Origin: Saccharothrix carnea
GTDB taxonomy: Bacteria; Actinomycetota; Actinomycetes; Mycobacteriales; Pseudonocardiaceae
Assembly: GCF_003014735.1 (NCBI RefSeq)
Contig: NZ_PYAX01000007.1
Location: 1 to 64,000, forward strand
Reading direction: 5' to 3'
Length of the DNA: 64,000 nucleotides
Part shown: positions 57,537-64,000 of the stretch, in pieces
Numbering within the stretch: position 1 is the stretch's first letter
How the letters are laid out: each line of letters starts with the position of its first letter
Notes under the pieces: model-generated
What the model saw: the letters and a program-made list of their open reading frames with translations, nothing else
What the model was told of the DNA's origin: nothing
Database searches by the model: none
Position numbers and translations under genes: made by a program

Positions 57537-57543
57537 CGCAGAT

Positions 57544-58329
57544 GTGGAACGACCGCTCTTCGTGGTTGGCGACGTGCACGGGCACCTCGCCGAACTGACC
57601 CGAGCCCTGCACGCCGCGGGCCTGGTCGACGCCGACGGTGACTGGTGCGGCGGTGACGCGGAGCTGTGGTTCCTCGGCGACTTCGTGGACCGCGGCCCGG
57701 ACGGCATCGGGGTGATCGAGTTCGTGATGCGGCTGGCCGAGCAGAGCGGCGGCCAGGTCGACGCGCTCATCGGCAACCACGAGGTGCTGCTCCTGGGCAT
57801 GCACCGGTTCGGCGACCGCAACGTGCCCGGCGCACCGACACCGCGCAGCTTCGCCCGCAGCTGGCTGCTCAACGGCGGCCTGCGCAGCGACCAGGACCGG
57901 CTCACCGACGCCCACATCGGGTGGCTGACCACCCGTCGCGTGCTCACCGAGGTGGACGGCCACCTGCTGATGCACTCCGACACCCTCGCCTACCTGGAGT
58001 GGGGCACCACGATCGACGAGGTCAACCAGGCCGTGCGGGACGTGCTGGAGAGCGACGACCTGGACCACTGGTGGGAGTGCTGGCGCAAGATGACCACCCG
58101 CTACGCGTTCCGCGGCCCGGACGGCGCCGAGGTGGCGGCCGAGCTGCTCGACGTGCTCGGCGGCCACGAGGTCGTGCACGGGCACAGCGTCATCGCCGAC
58201 CAGCTGGGCGTGGCGCCGGAGGAGATCGACGGCCCGCTCAGGTACGCGGACGGCAAGGTGCTCGCCGTGGACGCAGGCCTCTACAGCGGCGGTCCGTGCC
58301 TGGTCGTCCAACTGGTTGCGGACCAGTAG
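57544..58329 (+). CDS. PPP-type metallophosphatase
   Basis: A 261-residue phosphatase with the PPP/ApaH-like signature: GDVHGH (residues 9-14), GDFVDRGPDG (about 45-54) and GNHEVLLL (about 78-85), then a later HSD and VHGHSV. Members dephosphorylate proteins or diadenosine polyphosphates. It may counteract Ser/Thr kinases such as the one at 9008, but nothing in the context shows this. Confidence 0.87.
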   Translation: MERPLFVVGDVHGHLAELTRALHAAGLVDADGDWCGGDAELWFLGDFVDRGPDGIGVIEFVMRLAEQSGGQVDALIGNHEVLLLGMHRFGDRNVPGAPTPRSFARSWLLNGGLRSDQDRLTDAHIGWLTTRRVLTEVDGHLLMHSDTLAYLEWGTTIDEVNQAVRDVLESDDLDHWWECWRKMTTRYAFRGPDGAEVAAELLDVLGGHEVVHGHSVIADQLGVAPEEIDGPLRYADGKVLAVDAGLYSGGPCLVVQLVADQ

Positions 58330-58369
58330 GAGCAGGCGCAGCATGGCTGCCACCGCAAGGAGGCGCGCC

Positions 58370-58753
58370 ATGCTCACCGCGACCAGGACCACGACGATCC
58401 TGCCCGTGTCCGACCCCGACCGGGCGTCCCACTTCTACACCGACCAGCTGGGCCTCACGCCGATCGGCGGCGCCGGTGACGGTACCCGGCTGTTCGAGCT
58501 CGGACGTGGTGACGTGCTCGGCCTGATGCCCGCCGAGGAAGGCGCGCAGAGCGGTCACACCGTGCTCAGCTTCGAGGTCGACGACCTGGAGGCCGAGATG
58601 GGTGACCTGCAACGACGCGGTGTCCGGTTCGAGGACTACGACCTGCCGGACCTGAAGACGGTCAACCACGTGGCGGTGCTCGGCTCGGAGAAGGCGGCCT
58701 GGTTCCACGACAGCGAGGGCAACGTGCTGTGCCTGCACGAGGTGACCGGCTGA
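58370..58753 (+). CDS. VOC (glyoxalase/bleomycin-resistance fold) protein
   Basis: A 127-residue single VOC-fold protein: ILPVSDPDRASHFYTDQLGL, HTVLSFEVDDLEAEMGDLQRRGV and the metal-side Glu in CLHEVTG. The substrate is not predictable. ATG 58370 has AAGGAGGCGCGCC upstream. It converges on the YccF gene. Confidence 0.85.
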   Translation: MLTATRTTTILPVSDPDRASHFYTDQLGLTPIGGAGDGTRLFELGRGDVLGLMPAEEGAQSGHTVLSFEVDDLEAEMGDLQRRGVRFEDYDLPDLKTVNHVAVLGSEKAAWFHDSEGNVLCLHEVTG

Positions 58754-58757
58754 GCCG

Positions 58758-59132
58758 TCAGGCGGCGGGCACGATCTCCTTGCCCAGGGGCATCAGGGAG
58801 ACCGGCACCAGCTTGAAGTTCGCCACCCCCAGTGGGATGCCGATGATCGTCACGCACAGCAGCACGCCCGTGACGACGTGGCCGATGGCGAGCCAGATCC
58901 CGGCGACGACGATCCACACGATGTTGCCGAGCAGGGACGGCGCGCCCGCGCCCGGCCGGTCCACGACCGTGCGCCCGAACGGCCACAGCGCGTAGTTCGC
59001 GATGCGGAACGACGCCAGCCCCCACGGGATGGTGATGATCAGCACGCAGCACACCACGCCGGCGACCACGTACCCGACGGCCAGCCAGAAGCCGCTCAGG
59101 ACCAGCCAGATCAGGTTCAGGATGAGCCTCAC
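58758..59132 (-). CDS. YccF family membrane protein
   Basis: A 124-residue membrane protein with two repeats of the YccF domain: LNLIWLVLSGFWLAVGYVV...IPWG and LGNIVWIVVAGIWLAIGHVV...IPLGVANF, giving about four helices. The function is unknown. GTG 59132 is chosen because the family begins MRLILN. It is the counterpart of Rv0870c in the mycobacterial order. Confidence 0.88.
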   Translation of the reverse strand: MRLILNLIWLVLSGFWLAVGYVVAGVVCCVLIITIPWGLASFRIANYALWPFGRTVVDRPGAGAPSLLGNIVWIVVAGIWLAIGHVVTGVLLCVTIIGIPLGVANFKLVPVSLMPLGKEIVPAA

Positions 59133-59161
59133 GGGACCATCTTGCCCGATCAAGTTGCCGT

Positions 59162-59167
59162 TAAGCT
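59162..59167 (+). promoter_or_regulatory. Probable leaderless -10 box (TAAGCT)
   Basis: TAAGCT, 6 nt before GTG 59174, with no ribosome-binding site. Confidence 0.5.
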
Positions 59168-59173
59168 CCGTCC

Positions 59174-60148
59174 GTGTCGAACAAACTCCGCTGGGGTGTC
59201 GTGGCGACGGGCGGCATCGCCGACGTCGTCACCGGTGACCTGCGCCTGCTGCCCGACGTCGAGGTGCTCGCGGTGTCGTCGCGCGCGGTGCCCAAGGCCG
59301 AGGCCTTCGCCGCCAAGCACGGGATCCCGCGCGCGTACGGCGACTACGCCGACCTGCTGGCCGACCCGGACGTGGACGTCGTCTACGTGGCGACGCCGCA
59401 CGTCCAGCACCACGCGGTGACCCGCGCGGCGCTGGAGGCGGGCAAGCACGTGCTGTGCGAGAAGCCGGCCACGTTGACGCTGGCCGAGCTGCAGGACGTG
59501 GTGCACCTGGCGCACGAGCGCGGCCTGTTCTTCATGGAGGCCATCTGGACCCGTTTCAACCCGCTCGTCGTGCGGATGACCGAGCTGATCGCGGAGGGCG
59601 CGATCGGCGAGGTCCGGTCGGTGCGGGCGGACTTCGGGTTCACCCTGGAGCACGACCCGGAGCACCGGCTGTGGAACAAGGCGCTGGGCGGCGGGTCGCT
59701 GTTCGACCTGGGCATCTACCCGGTGTCGTTCGCGCACCTGGTGCTGGGCGAGCCGGAGACGGTGCAGGCGCACGGGCGGCTGGTCGGCGGGGTGGACGCC
59801 GAGATCGGGATGCTGCTCGGCTACCCGGACGGTGTGCACGCGCTGCTGGGGTCTTCGCTGGTCAGCCCGCTGAAGTCCGGTGCGGTCGTGTACGGGACGC
59901 GGGGGTTGGTGGACGTGCCGGAGGCGCTCTACAACCCGAGCCGGATCGTGGTGAACGGTGTGGAGCACCGGCACGAGCAGGAAGGCGCGGGGTACGTTCC
60001 GCAGTTGCGCGAGGTCGTGAAGCGGGTGCGGGCGGGTGAGACGGAGAGCCCGTCGATGCGGCCCGCCGAGTCGCTGGCGATCCTGCGCACGCTCACCAGG
60101 GCCGCCGAGCGCGTCGGCCTGACCTACGACGATGTGACGGTGGGGTAG
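59174..60148 (+). CDS. Gfo/Idh/MocA family oxidoreductase
   Basis: A 324-residue NAD(P)-dependent dehydrogenase. The Rossmann fold begins LRWGVVATGGIADVV (one Gly of the GxGxxA pattern is Thr). The family lysine is in CEKPATLTLAEL (about residue 97). The C-terminal substrate domain has GGSLFDLGIYPVSFAHLVLG with the usual Asp/His-region residues. It resembles dihydrodiol/glucose-fructose oxidoreductase-like enzymes. The substrate is unknown. Confidence 0.88.
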   Translation: MSNKLRWGVVATGGIADVVTGDLRLLPDVEVLAVSSRAVPKAEAFAAKHGIPRAYGDYADLLADPDVDVVYVATPHVQHHAVTRAALEAGKHVLCEKPATLTLAELQDVVHLAHERGLFFMEAIWTRFNPLVVRMTELIAEGAIGEVRSVRADFGFTLEHDPEHRLWNKALGGGSLFDLGIYPVSFAHLVLGEPETVQAHGRLVGGVDAEIGMLLGYPDGVHALLGSSLVSPLKSGAVVYGTRGLVDVPEALYNPSRIVVNGVEHRHEQEGAGYVPQLREVVKRVRAGETESPSMRPAESLAILRTLTRAAERVGLTYDDVTVG

Positions 60149-60434
60149 CGCATGGGCAAGGTGTGGACGGTCGCGCTGGTCGGGTTGGCGGGGTTGGTGG
60201 TGGTGGTCGCGCGGCGGGTCGTCGGCGGTCGTGCGGCGGGTGGTCGTGGGGCCGGTCGTGCGGTGGCTGGTCGTGGGGCAGCTGGTCGTGGGTCGGCTGG
60301 GGTGGCGAAGGTGGTGGCCGGGCGGCGCGTGGGTGCTCGGCGGGTTCACCGGACTGCGCCGGTCGTGCGGCGGGTTCGGGCGGGAGCGGCCCGGCGGTAG
60401 CGGCGCGGCGGGTGCGGTGCGGTGGGTGTGGTTG
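60149..60434. other. G-rich low-complexity gap
   Basis: 286 bp of degenerate GGTCGTGCGG-like repeats, strongly G-rich on the plus strand. A plus-strand frame 60152-60400 starts plausibly (MGKVWTVALVGLAGLVVVVA, hydrophobic) 4 bp after the oxidoreductase stop but continues as Ala/Gly/Arg filler. I leave it uncalled; a short membrane peptide remains possible. Confidence 0.4.
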
Positions 60435-60980
60435 TCAGGCGTTGCCGAGCAGGGCTTCGGTCACCAGCACGACCGACTCCAGGCGACGGCTGCTCGGGGT
60501 GAGCAGGTGGCTCAGGCCCACCCGCACGATCGTGTCCGCGATCACGTGCACGCGGGCGTCGGGGAGCGCGGGCCAGTGCTCGCGGATGTGCCGGGCGAAC
60601 ACCGAGGTCGCCAGCGTCAGCACCGGCCGGCCCTTGGTGGTCAGCAGCGGCAGCATGTCCTCGGCGTTCGCGCCGTTCAGCACGGACTTGGCCAAGGGGT
60701 CCCTGGCGGCCAGGTCGAACGCGAACCCGATGCCCCGCCGCAGCCCCTCCAGCGGGTCGGTGGTGCTGACCAGCCGTTCGCGCACGCCGTCGAGGAACTC
60801 GGCCGTCTTGTGCAGCGCCACCGCCTGGACGAGCCGCTCCTTGTTGCCGAACTCGTTGTAGACGGTCTGCCGGCTCACCCCCGCCTTGACGGCGACCTCC
60901 GCCATGCGCAGGCCACGTGAGCCGTGTGCCGCGATCAACTCCGTCGCCGCGACGAGCAGTGCCCGGGTGAGTTCCGTCAC
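60435..60980 (-). CDS. TetR family transcriptional regulator
   Basis: A 181-residue regulator with the N-terminal TetR helix-turn-helix (LRMAEVAVKAGVSRQTVYNEFGNKERLVQAV) and a C-terminal ligand domain of the TetR_C type seen in actinobacterial lipid regulators. GTG 60980 is preferred; CAAGCT lies 7 nt upstream. ATG 61004 is an alternative that would leave only 12 bp to the divergent HAD gene. It probably regulates itself and that gene. Confidence 0.87.
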   Translation of the reverse strand: MTELTRALLVAATELIAAHGSRGLRMAEVAVKAGVSRQTVYNEFGNKERLVQAVALHKTAEFLDGVRERLVSTTDPLEGLRRGIGFAFDLAARDPLAKSVLNGANAEDMLPLLTTKGRPVLTLATSVFARHIREHWPALPDARVHVIADTIVRVGLSHLLTPSSRRLESVVLVTEALLGNA

Positions 60981-61003
60981 GGCGCAAAGCTTGGCACAGC
61001 GCA

Positions 61004-61009
61004 TAGGGT
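61004..61009 (+). promoter_or_regulatory. Probable leaderless -10 box (TAGGGT) of the HAD gene
   Basis: TAGGGT, 7 nt before GTG 61017, in the 36-bp gap shared with the divergent TetR gene. Confidence 0.45.
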
Positions 61010-61016
61010 TCGAACC

Positions 61017-61661
61017 GTGCCGTTGACCGTGGGCTTCGACCTGGACATGACGTTGATCGATCCCAGGCCGGGAATGGCGGCGGTGATGGACGCGGTCGCG
61101 GCGGAGAGCGGCTACCCGCTGGACGGCGCGCACTTCGCGGCCAACCTCGGCCCGCCGCTGGACATGATCTACCGCGACTTCGGCGTGCCGGAGGAGGACG
61201 TCCCGGCGCTGATCGCCCGGTTCCGCGAGCTGTACCCGGAGGTCGTCATCCCCGCCACGGTCGCCCTGCCGGGCGCGGCGCAAGCGCTTGCCGCGGTGCG
61301 TGAGCTGGGCGGGACGACGATCGTGGTCACCGGCAAGTACCGGGCCAACGCGGCGCTGCACCTGGCCGCGTTCGACTGGGAGGTCGACCACCTCTTCGGA
61401 GAGCTGTGGTCGATCGGGAAGGCCGAGGCGTTGAAGGCGCACGGCGCGGCGGTGTACGTGGGCGACCACGTTGGTGACGTGCGCGGCGCGAAGGCGGCCG
61501 GGGCCGTGTCGGTGGGTGTGGTGAGCGGGCCGTGCGACGCCGAGGAGTTGACGGCGGAGGGCGCGGACGTGGTGCTGCGGGACCTGACGGAATTCCCGGC
61601 GTGGCTGCGGGCGAACGCGGACCGGCTCAGCGCCGGGGTCGGGCGCCGCGCACCGCGCTGA
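61017..61661 (+). CDS. HAD family hydrolase (Gph-like)
   Basis: A 214-residue haloacid-dehalogenase phosphatase. Motif I is GFDLDMTLIDP (the second Asp is present, DxDxT), motif II VVTGKYRANA, motif III Lys in SIGKAEALKAHG, motif IV VGDHVGDVRGAKAAG. It resembles phosphoglycolate-type phosphatases. The 3' end overlaps the convergent small membrane-protein gene by 35 bp. Confidence 0.87.
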   Translation: MPLTVGFDLDMTLIDPRPGMAAVMDAVAAESGYPLDGAHFAANLGPPLDMIYRDFGVPEEDVPALIARFRELYPEVVIPATVALPGAAQALAAVRELGGTTIVVTGKYRANAALHLAAFDWEVDHLFGELWSIGKAEALKAHGAAVYVGDHVGDVRGAKAAGAVSVGVVSGPCDAEELTAEGADVVLRDLTEFPAWLRANADRLSAGVGRRAPR

Positions 61662-61818
61662 ACACGCCCAGCGCGAGACCCGCGGGGGCGAGCAGCCAGC
61701 CCGCGGCGAACACCCAGGCGGGCAGGCCGCGTTCGCCCGCGATGAACATCGCGACGATGGCCGCCACGCCGAGCGCGAACAGCGCCACCGCGAGCGGCAT
61801 CAGCTTCGGGGTCGACAT
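61627..61818 (-). CDS. Small two-helix membrane protein
   Basis: A 63-residue protein with two hydrophobic helices (PLAVALFALGVAAIVAMFIAG and PAWVFAAGWLLAPAGLALGVF) and a basic tail. The function is unknown. It begins at ATG 61818 after a TACGCT box 6 nt upstream, consistent with a leaderless mRNA. Confidence 0.65.
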   Translation of the reverse strand: MSTPKLMPLAVALFALGVAAIVAMFIAGERGLPAWVFAAGWLLAPAGLALGVFSAVRGARPRR

Positions 61819-61824
61819 GGGTGA

Positions 61825-61830
61825 AGCGTA
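61825..61830 (-). promoter_or_regulatory. Probable leaderless -10 box (TACGCT)
   Basis: Minus-strand TACGCT, 6 nt before ATG 61818. Confidence 0.45.
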
Positions 61831-61933
61831 GACGCGGCGTGGTCAGCGGTGGTTGGTGGTCGGTCGGGGCGGTCGGCGGGTAGTCGCGCGATCGGAGGTG
61901 CCCCGGCGGTGGTGTTCTGGATAGTCTGGTGGG

Positions 61934-61962
61934 ACGCGCCTCGGGCACGCCCCGGGGCGCGT
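61934..61962 (+). other. Leader hairpin of cspB
   Basis: ACGCGCCTCGGG can pair with CCCCGGGGCGCGT in a roughly 12-bp GC-rich stem with a short loop. It lies just after a TAGTCT -10 candidate (61922-61927) and 35 nt before the cspB start, so it would form in the mRNA leader. Confidence 0.5.
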
Positions 61963-61996
61963 TCGTCGTGTGATCGCAAAGGGATTGGTGAGAACG

Positions 61997-62383
61997 GTGC
62001 CGACCGGCAAGGTCAAGTGGTACGACTCGGAGAAGGGCTTCGGCTTCGTCACACAGGACGGTGGCGAAGACGTCTACGTGCGGAAATCCGCGCTGCCTCC
62101 GGGTGTCGAGGGCTTGAAGGCCGGTCAGCGGATCGAGTTCGGCATGGCCGAGGGCAGGCGCGGGCCGCAGGCGCTGTCGGTCCGGCTGATCGACCCCGCG
62201 CCGTCGGTGGCGGAGGCGCGTCGTCGGCCCGCGGAGGAGCTGCACGGCCTGATCGAGGACATGATCAAGCTGCTGGAGATCAAGGTGCAGCCGGAGTTGC
62301 GGCGTGGGCGGTACCCGGATCGGAAGAACACGAAGCTGATCGCCGAGGTGGTTCGCGCGGTGGCCCGGGAGCTGGACCCGTAA
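61997..62383 (+). CDS. cspB: Cold-shock protein with C-terminal extension (CspB type)
   Basis: A 128-residue protein. The N-terminal cold-shock domain ([30 protein letters not shown]) is followed by a helical extension of about 60 residues ([22 protein letters not shown]). It matches the architecture of mycobacterial CspB (Rv0871). The second RNP motif has Tyr-Val-Arg-Lys where classical Csp proteins have Phe-Val-His. GTG 61997 is chosen as the start that matches the family. It has a structured leader. Confidence 0.9.
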   Translation: MPTGKVKWYDSEKGFGFVTQDGGEDVYVRKSALPPGVEGLKAGQRIEFGMAEGRRGPQALSVRLIDPAPSVAEARRRPAEELHGLIEDMIKLLEIKVQPELRRGRYPDRKNTKLIAEVVRAVARELDP

Positions 62384-62396
62384 CCCGAACAATCCG

Positions 62397-62571
62397 CGCG
62401 TGTCGAACGCTCAGGTCGTGCGTGTCGAACGTTCAGGACCCGTGAGTTCAACGCTCAGAACGCGAGAGTCGTACGTTCAGGGCGCGAGAGTCCAACGTTC
62501 GGAGTGCGAGAGTCCAACGTTCGGAGCGTGAGAGTCCAACGTTCGGAGCGTGTGAGTTCAACGCCCAGGGG
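62397..62571 (+). repeat. 22-bp degenerate tandem array 2 (8 units)
   Basis: Eight consecutive units with period 22 (last 21), starting at 62397, 62419, 62441, 62463, 62485, 62507, 62529 and 62551. The best-conserved middle units read CGAGAGTCCAACGTTCGGAG plus two bases. The AACGTTC/AACGCTC core is in every unit except the last (AACGCCC). It is the inverse of array 1 (21153-21305). It begins 14 bp after the cspB stop. Confidence 0.88.
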
Positions 62572-62586
62572 CGGTTGCGCGGGTCC

Positions 62587-62720
62587 GGCTCGATTTGACA
62601 TGGGGCCCTTACGGGCACTCCAGGCAGGCCAAAGCCGGCAGGCCCGGCGGGGAAGAGCGTGCCGCCAGGCCTGCCGGCTTCGACCAGCCTAAAGCACCCG
62701 AACCCATGTCAAATCGAGCC
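62587..62720. repeat. 134-bp nested inverted-repeat element
   Basis: Perfect 18-bp outer arms GGCTCGATTTGACATGGG (62587-62604) and its complement (62703-62720). Inside lies a second perfect 13-bp pair AAGCCGGCAGGCC / GGCCTGCCGGCTT (62632-62644 and 62668-62680), and within that GGCGG / CCGCC. It has no coding frame. It sits between the convergent cspB and DUF2771 genes. It could be a bidirectional terminator, a structured RNA or a small non-autonomous mobile element. Confidence 0.85.
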
Positions 62721-62804
62721 TCGGTGGGCTGGCGGCGGGTCCGGTGTGGGTGTGGTGAGGGCCGGTTGCCTCGGTGGGGGGCGGGGCCGGTGGCCTTGTG
62801 GCGG

Positions 62805-63284
62805 TTAGTGGGAGCGGTCGTCGATGGAGAGGATCCAGGTGGCTCGGGCGACGAAGTCGAATGCGCCGGTGGTGCTGGCTTCGATGCGGGCGCCGTATTG
62901 CTGGACCTCGACGCTTTCCAGCTGGTCGTCCGTGCTCGGCAGGACGAGGGTGTAGGCGTATTTCGGGTCGCGTTCGGTGAAGAGTTTGCTGCGCAGTGGT
63001 TCTTGCTGCTCGCCCTTGGCGTTGCGGTAGGTGAACTTGACCGACCAGGCGGATTCGGCCAGGTCGCCCGGGACGGAGATCTGGACCGGCTTGCCCGGGC
63101 GGACGCGCAGGACGCCGACCGCGTCCGGGGCGACGTCGCAGTTCTCCGACTGCAGGTCGCAGTACTGGGACGGCTTGACGTTGATCGTCTTGCCATCGGC
63201 GTAGAACGTCACCTCGGGGGCGGTGGGTGCTGCCGCGCAGCCGGCTAGGACCAGCAGCGACGCGGGGATCAGGACTCGGCGCAC
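62805..63284 (-). CDS. DUF2771 lipoprotein
   Basis: A 159-residue lipoprotein with lipobox VLAGCAA and a mature beta-rich domain (EVTFYADGKTINVKP, CDLQSENCDVAP, VRPGKPVQISVPGDLAES). It belongs to the actinobacterial DUF2771 family; function unknown. GTG 63284 is chosen as the start of the signal peptide. It follows the MFS gene by 11 bp, as Rv0875c follows Rv0876c. Confidence 0.87.
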   Translation of the reverse strand: MRRVLIPASLLVLAGCAAAPTAPEVTFYADGKTINVKPSQYCDLQSENCDVAPDAVGVLRVRPGKPVQISVPGDLAESAWSVKFTYRNAKGEQQEPLRSKLFTERDPKYAYTLVLPSTDDQLESVEVQQYGARIEASTTGAFDFVARATWILSIDDRSH

Positions 63285-63295
63285 GGCGGTCGAGC

Positions 63296-64000
63296 CTACG
63301 TGCCCGCCCTGGGCACGACGGGTGCGGGCCGCAGTGGGCGGTCGCCGCCCAGGCCCGGGATCAGGGTCGCGCCGCGCTTGGTCTGGACAGTCTGGGCCAG
63401 GCCAACGGCCAGCAGGACGGCCAGGACGGTGAAGCCGATCCAGTACTCGGTGGGCAGCAGCACGCCGAGCGCCCCGCCGAAGACCCAGCCGAGCTGCAGG
63501 ATGGTCTCCGACCGGCCGAACGCCGATGCGCGTGACTCGTCGGGGACGTCGTCCTGGATGACCGCGTCGAGCGACACCTTGGCCAGCGAACTGGCGGTGG
63601 CGCCGATCAGGCCCACGGCCGCGGCGGTGGCGAGGCCGGGGAGGACGGCGGCGATGATCACCGTGGCGAGGGCGGCGGTGAGGCAGCCGATGACCACCTG
63701 ATCCGGTGAGCCGAAGTGCAGGCGGGCGCCCACGGCGTTGCCGAGGAAGCTGCCGATGCCCGCGGCGGCGGCGATGACGCCCAGCAGGAGCACCTGCATC
63801 AACGCGTCGCCCTCGGTCTGGGCGCGGACGACGAAGGCGGCGAACAGCATGAGGAAACCGGTCAGCATGCGGATCGAGCCGTTGCCCCACAGGGCGACGA
63901 CGACCGTGCGGCCCAGTGCCTGCCGCTTCGGTTTCTGCGGCTTGGCCCTCAACGACGCGGGGACCTCGCCCTCGGTGACCTCGACCCACGACGGGATGCG
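63296..64000 (-). CDS. MFS transporter, C-terminal part (gene continues past the window)
   Basis: The frame is open through the right edge of the window (residues ...PSWVEVTEGEVPASLRAKPQ at the edge), so the start lies beyond 64000. The visible 234 residues cover about six helices of the C-terminal half of a major-facilitator transporter (LWGNGSIRMLTGFLMLFAAF, TVIIAAVLPGLATAAAVGL, GALGVLLPTEYWIGFTVLAV). The substrate is unknown. It corresponds by order to Rv0876c and is co-oriented with the DUF2771 gene. Confidence 0.85.
   Translation of the reverse strand, partial: RIPSWVEVTEGEVPASLRAKPQKPKRQALGRTVVVALWGNGSIRMLTGFLMLFAAFVVRAQTEGDALMQVLLLGVIAAAAGIGSFLGNAVGARLHFGSPDQVVIGCLTAALATVIIAAVLPGLATAAAVGLIGATASSLAKVSLDAVIQDDVPDESRASAFGRSETILQLGWVFGGALGVLLPTEYWIGFTVLAVLLAVGLAQTVQTKRGATLIPGLGGDRPLRPAPVVPRAGT

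Noticed and set aside
60152-60400. Small membrane-peptide gene after the Gfo/Idh/MocA gene
   Set aside because: The first 20 residues look plausible, but the rest is repeat-derived Ala/Gly/Arg and no ribosome-binding site is seen.
62397-62571. Possible CRISPR array
   Set aside because: The 22-bp units follow each other without spacers and drift in sequence; no cas genes are nearby.

Overview
This is a chromosomal window from a very GC-rich actinobacterium. The gene content points to the order Pseudonocardiales (a Saccharothrix/Actinosynnema/Lentzea-like organism is my guess from style, not proven). Supporting points are a GGMDF-ended GroEL under two CIRCE operators, a mycothiol-dependent enzyme, a four-gene conservon, an Rpf muralytic enzyme, abundant GTG/TTG starts and many apparently leaderless promoters. 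I see no rRNA, tRNA, CRISPR array, prophage or insertion sequence.

Two blocks follow the gene order I remember from Mycobacterium tuberculosis. Block 1 (about 0.3-12.1 kb) matches the Rv0429c-Rv0440 neighbourhood: CDC48-like AAA ATPase, LytR_C protein, DUF3263 protein, peptide deformylase, pssA, psd, moeA and groEL, with an AIM24 protein, a cold-shock protein and a Ser/Thr kinase added. Block 2 (about 34.6-64 kb) matches Rv0861c-Rv0876c: XPB helicase, helicase-associated protein, a small conserved protein, moaC-mog-moaE, rpfA, moaD-moaA, a YccF protein, cspB, a DUF2771 lipoprotein and an MFS transporter.

Between and inside these blocks lie accessory genes. At 13-21 kb are a phosphodiesterase, an ECF sigma factor with a coupled partner, cutC, and a dasABC-type amino-sugar ABC transporter with a cytoplasmic GH20 hexosaminidase. 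DasR-like operators lie at the cutC promoter and at the cutC-das junction. At 21.3-30 kb is a translationally coupled form II CO-dehydrogenase-like operon (coxD, coxE, xdhC/coxF, coxS, coxL, coxM, coxG) that runs into a CapA-type lipoprotein gene with a probable CTG start. At 30-34 kb are a possible 2-oxoglutarate oxygenase, an HSL esterase, a SigG-type sigma factor and menC. At 36.4-39.6 kb are four tandem LppU-like secreted or membrane proteins. At 39.7-46.3 kb an orphan NMT1-type solute-binding lipoprotein diverges from a conservon with an NIT-domain sensor kinase. At 48.8-51.2 kb are an exonuclease and malic enzyme; at 55-61.7 kb are small regulators and enzymes.

The most unusual non-coding structures are: two arrays of a 22-bp repeat in opposite orientations (21153-21305 and 62397-62571); a 134-bp nested inverted-repeat element beside the second array; a three-block conserved segment at 4647-4719 and 12202-12264, each time leading into C-rich low-complexity DNA; and a TANNNT box 6-8 nt before the start codon of a dozen genes.
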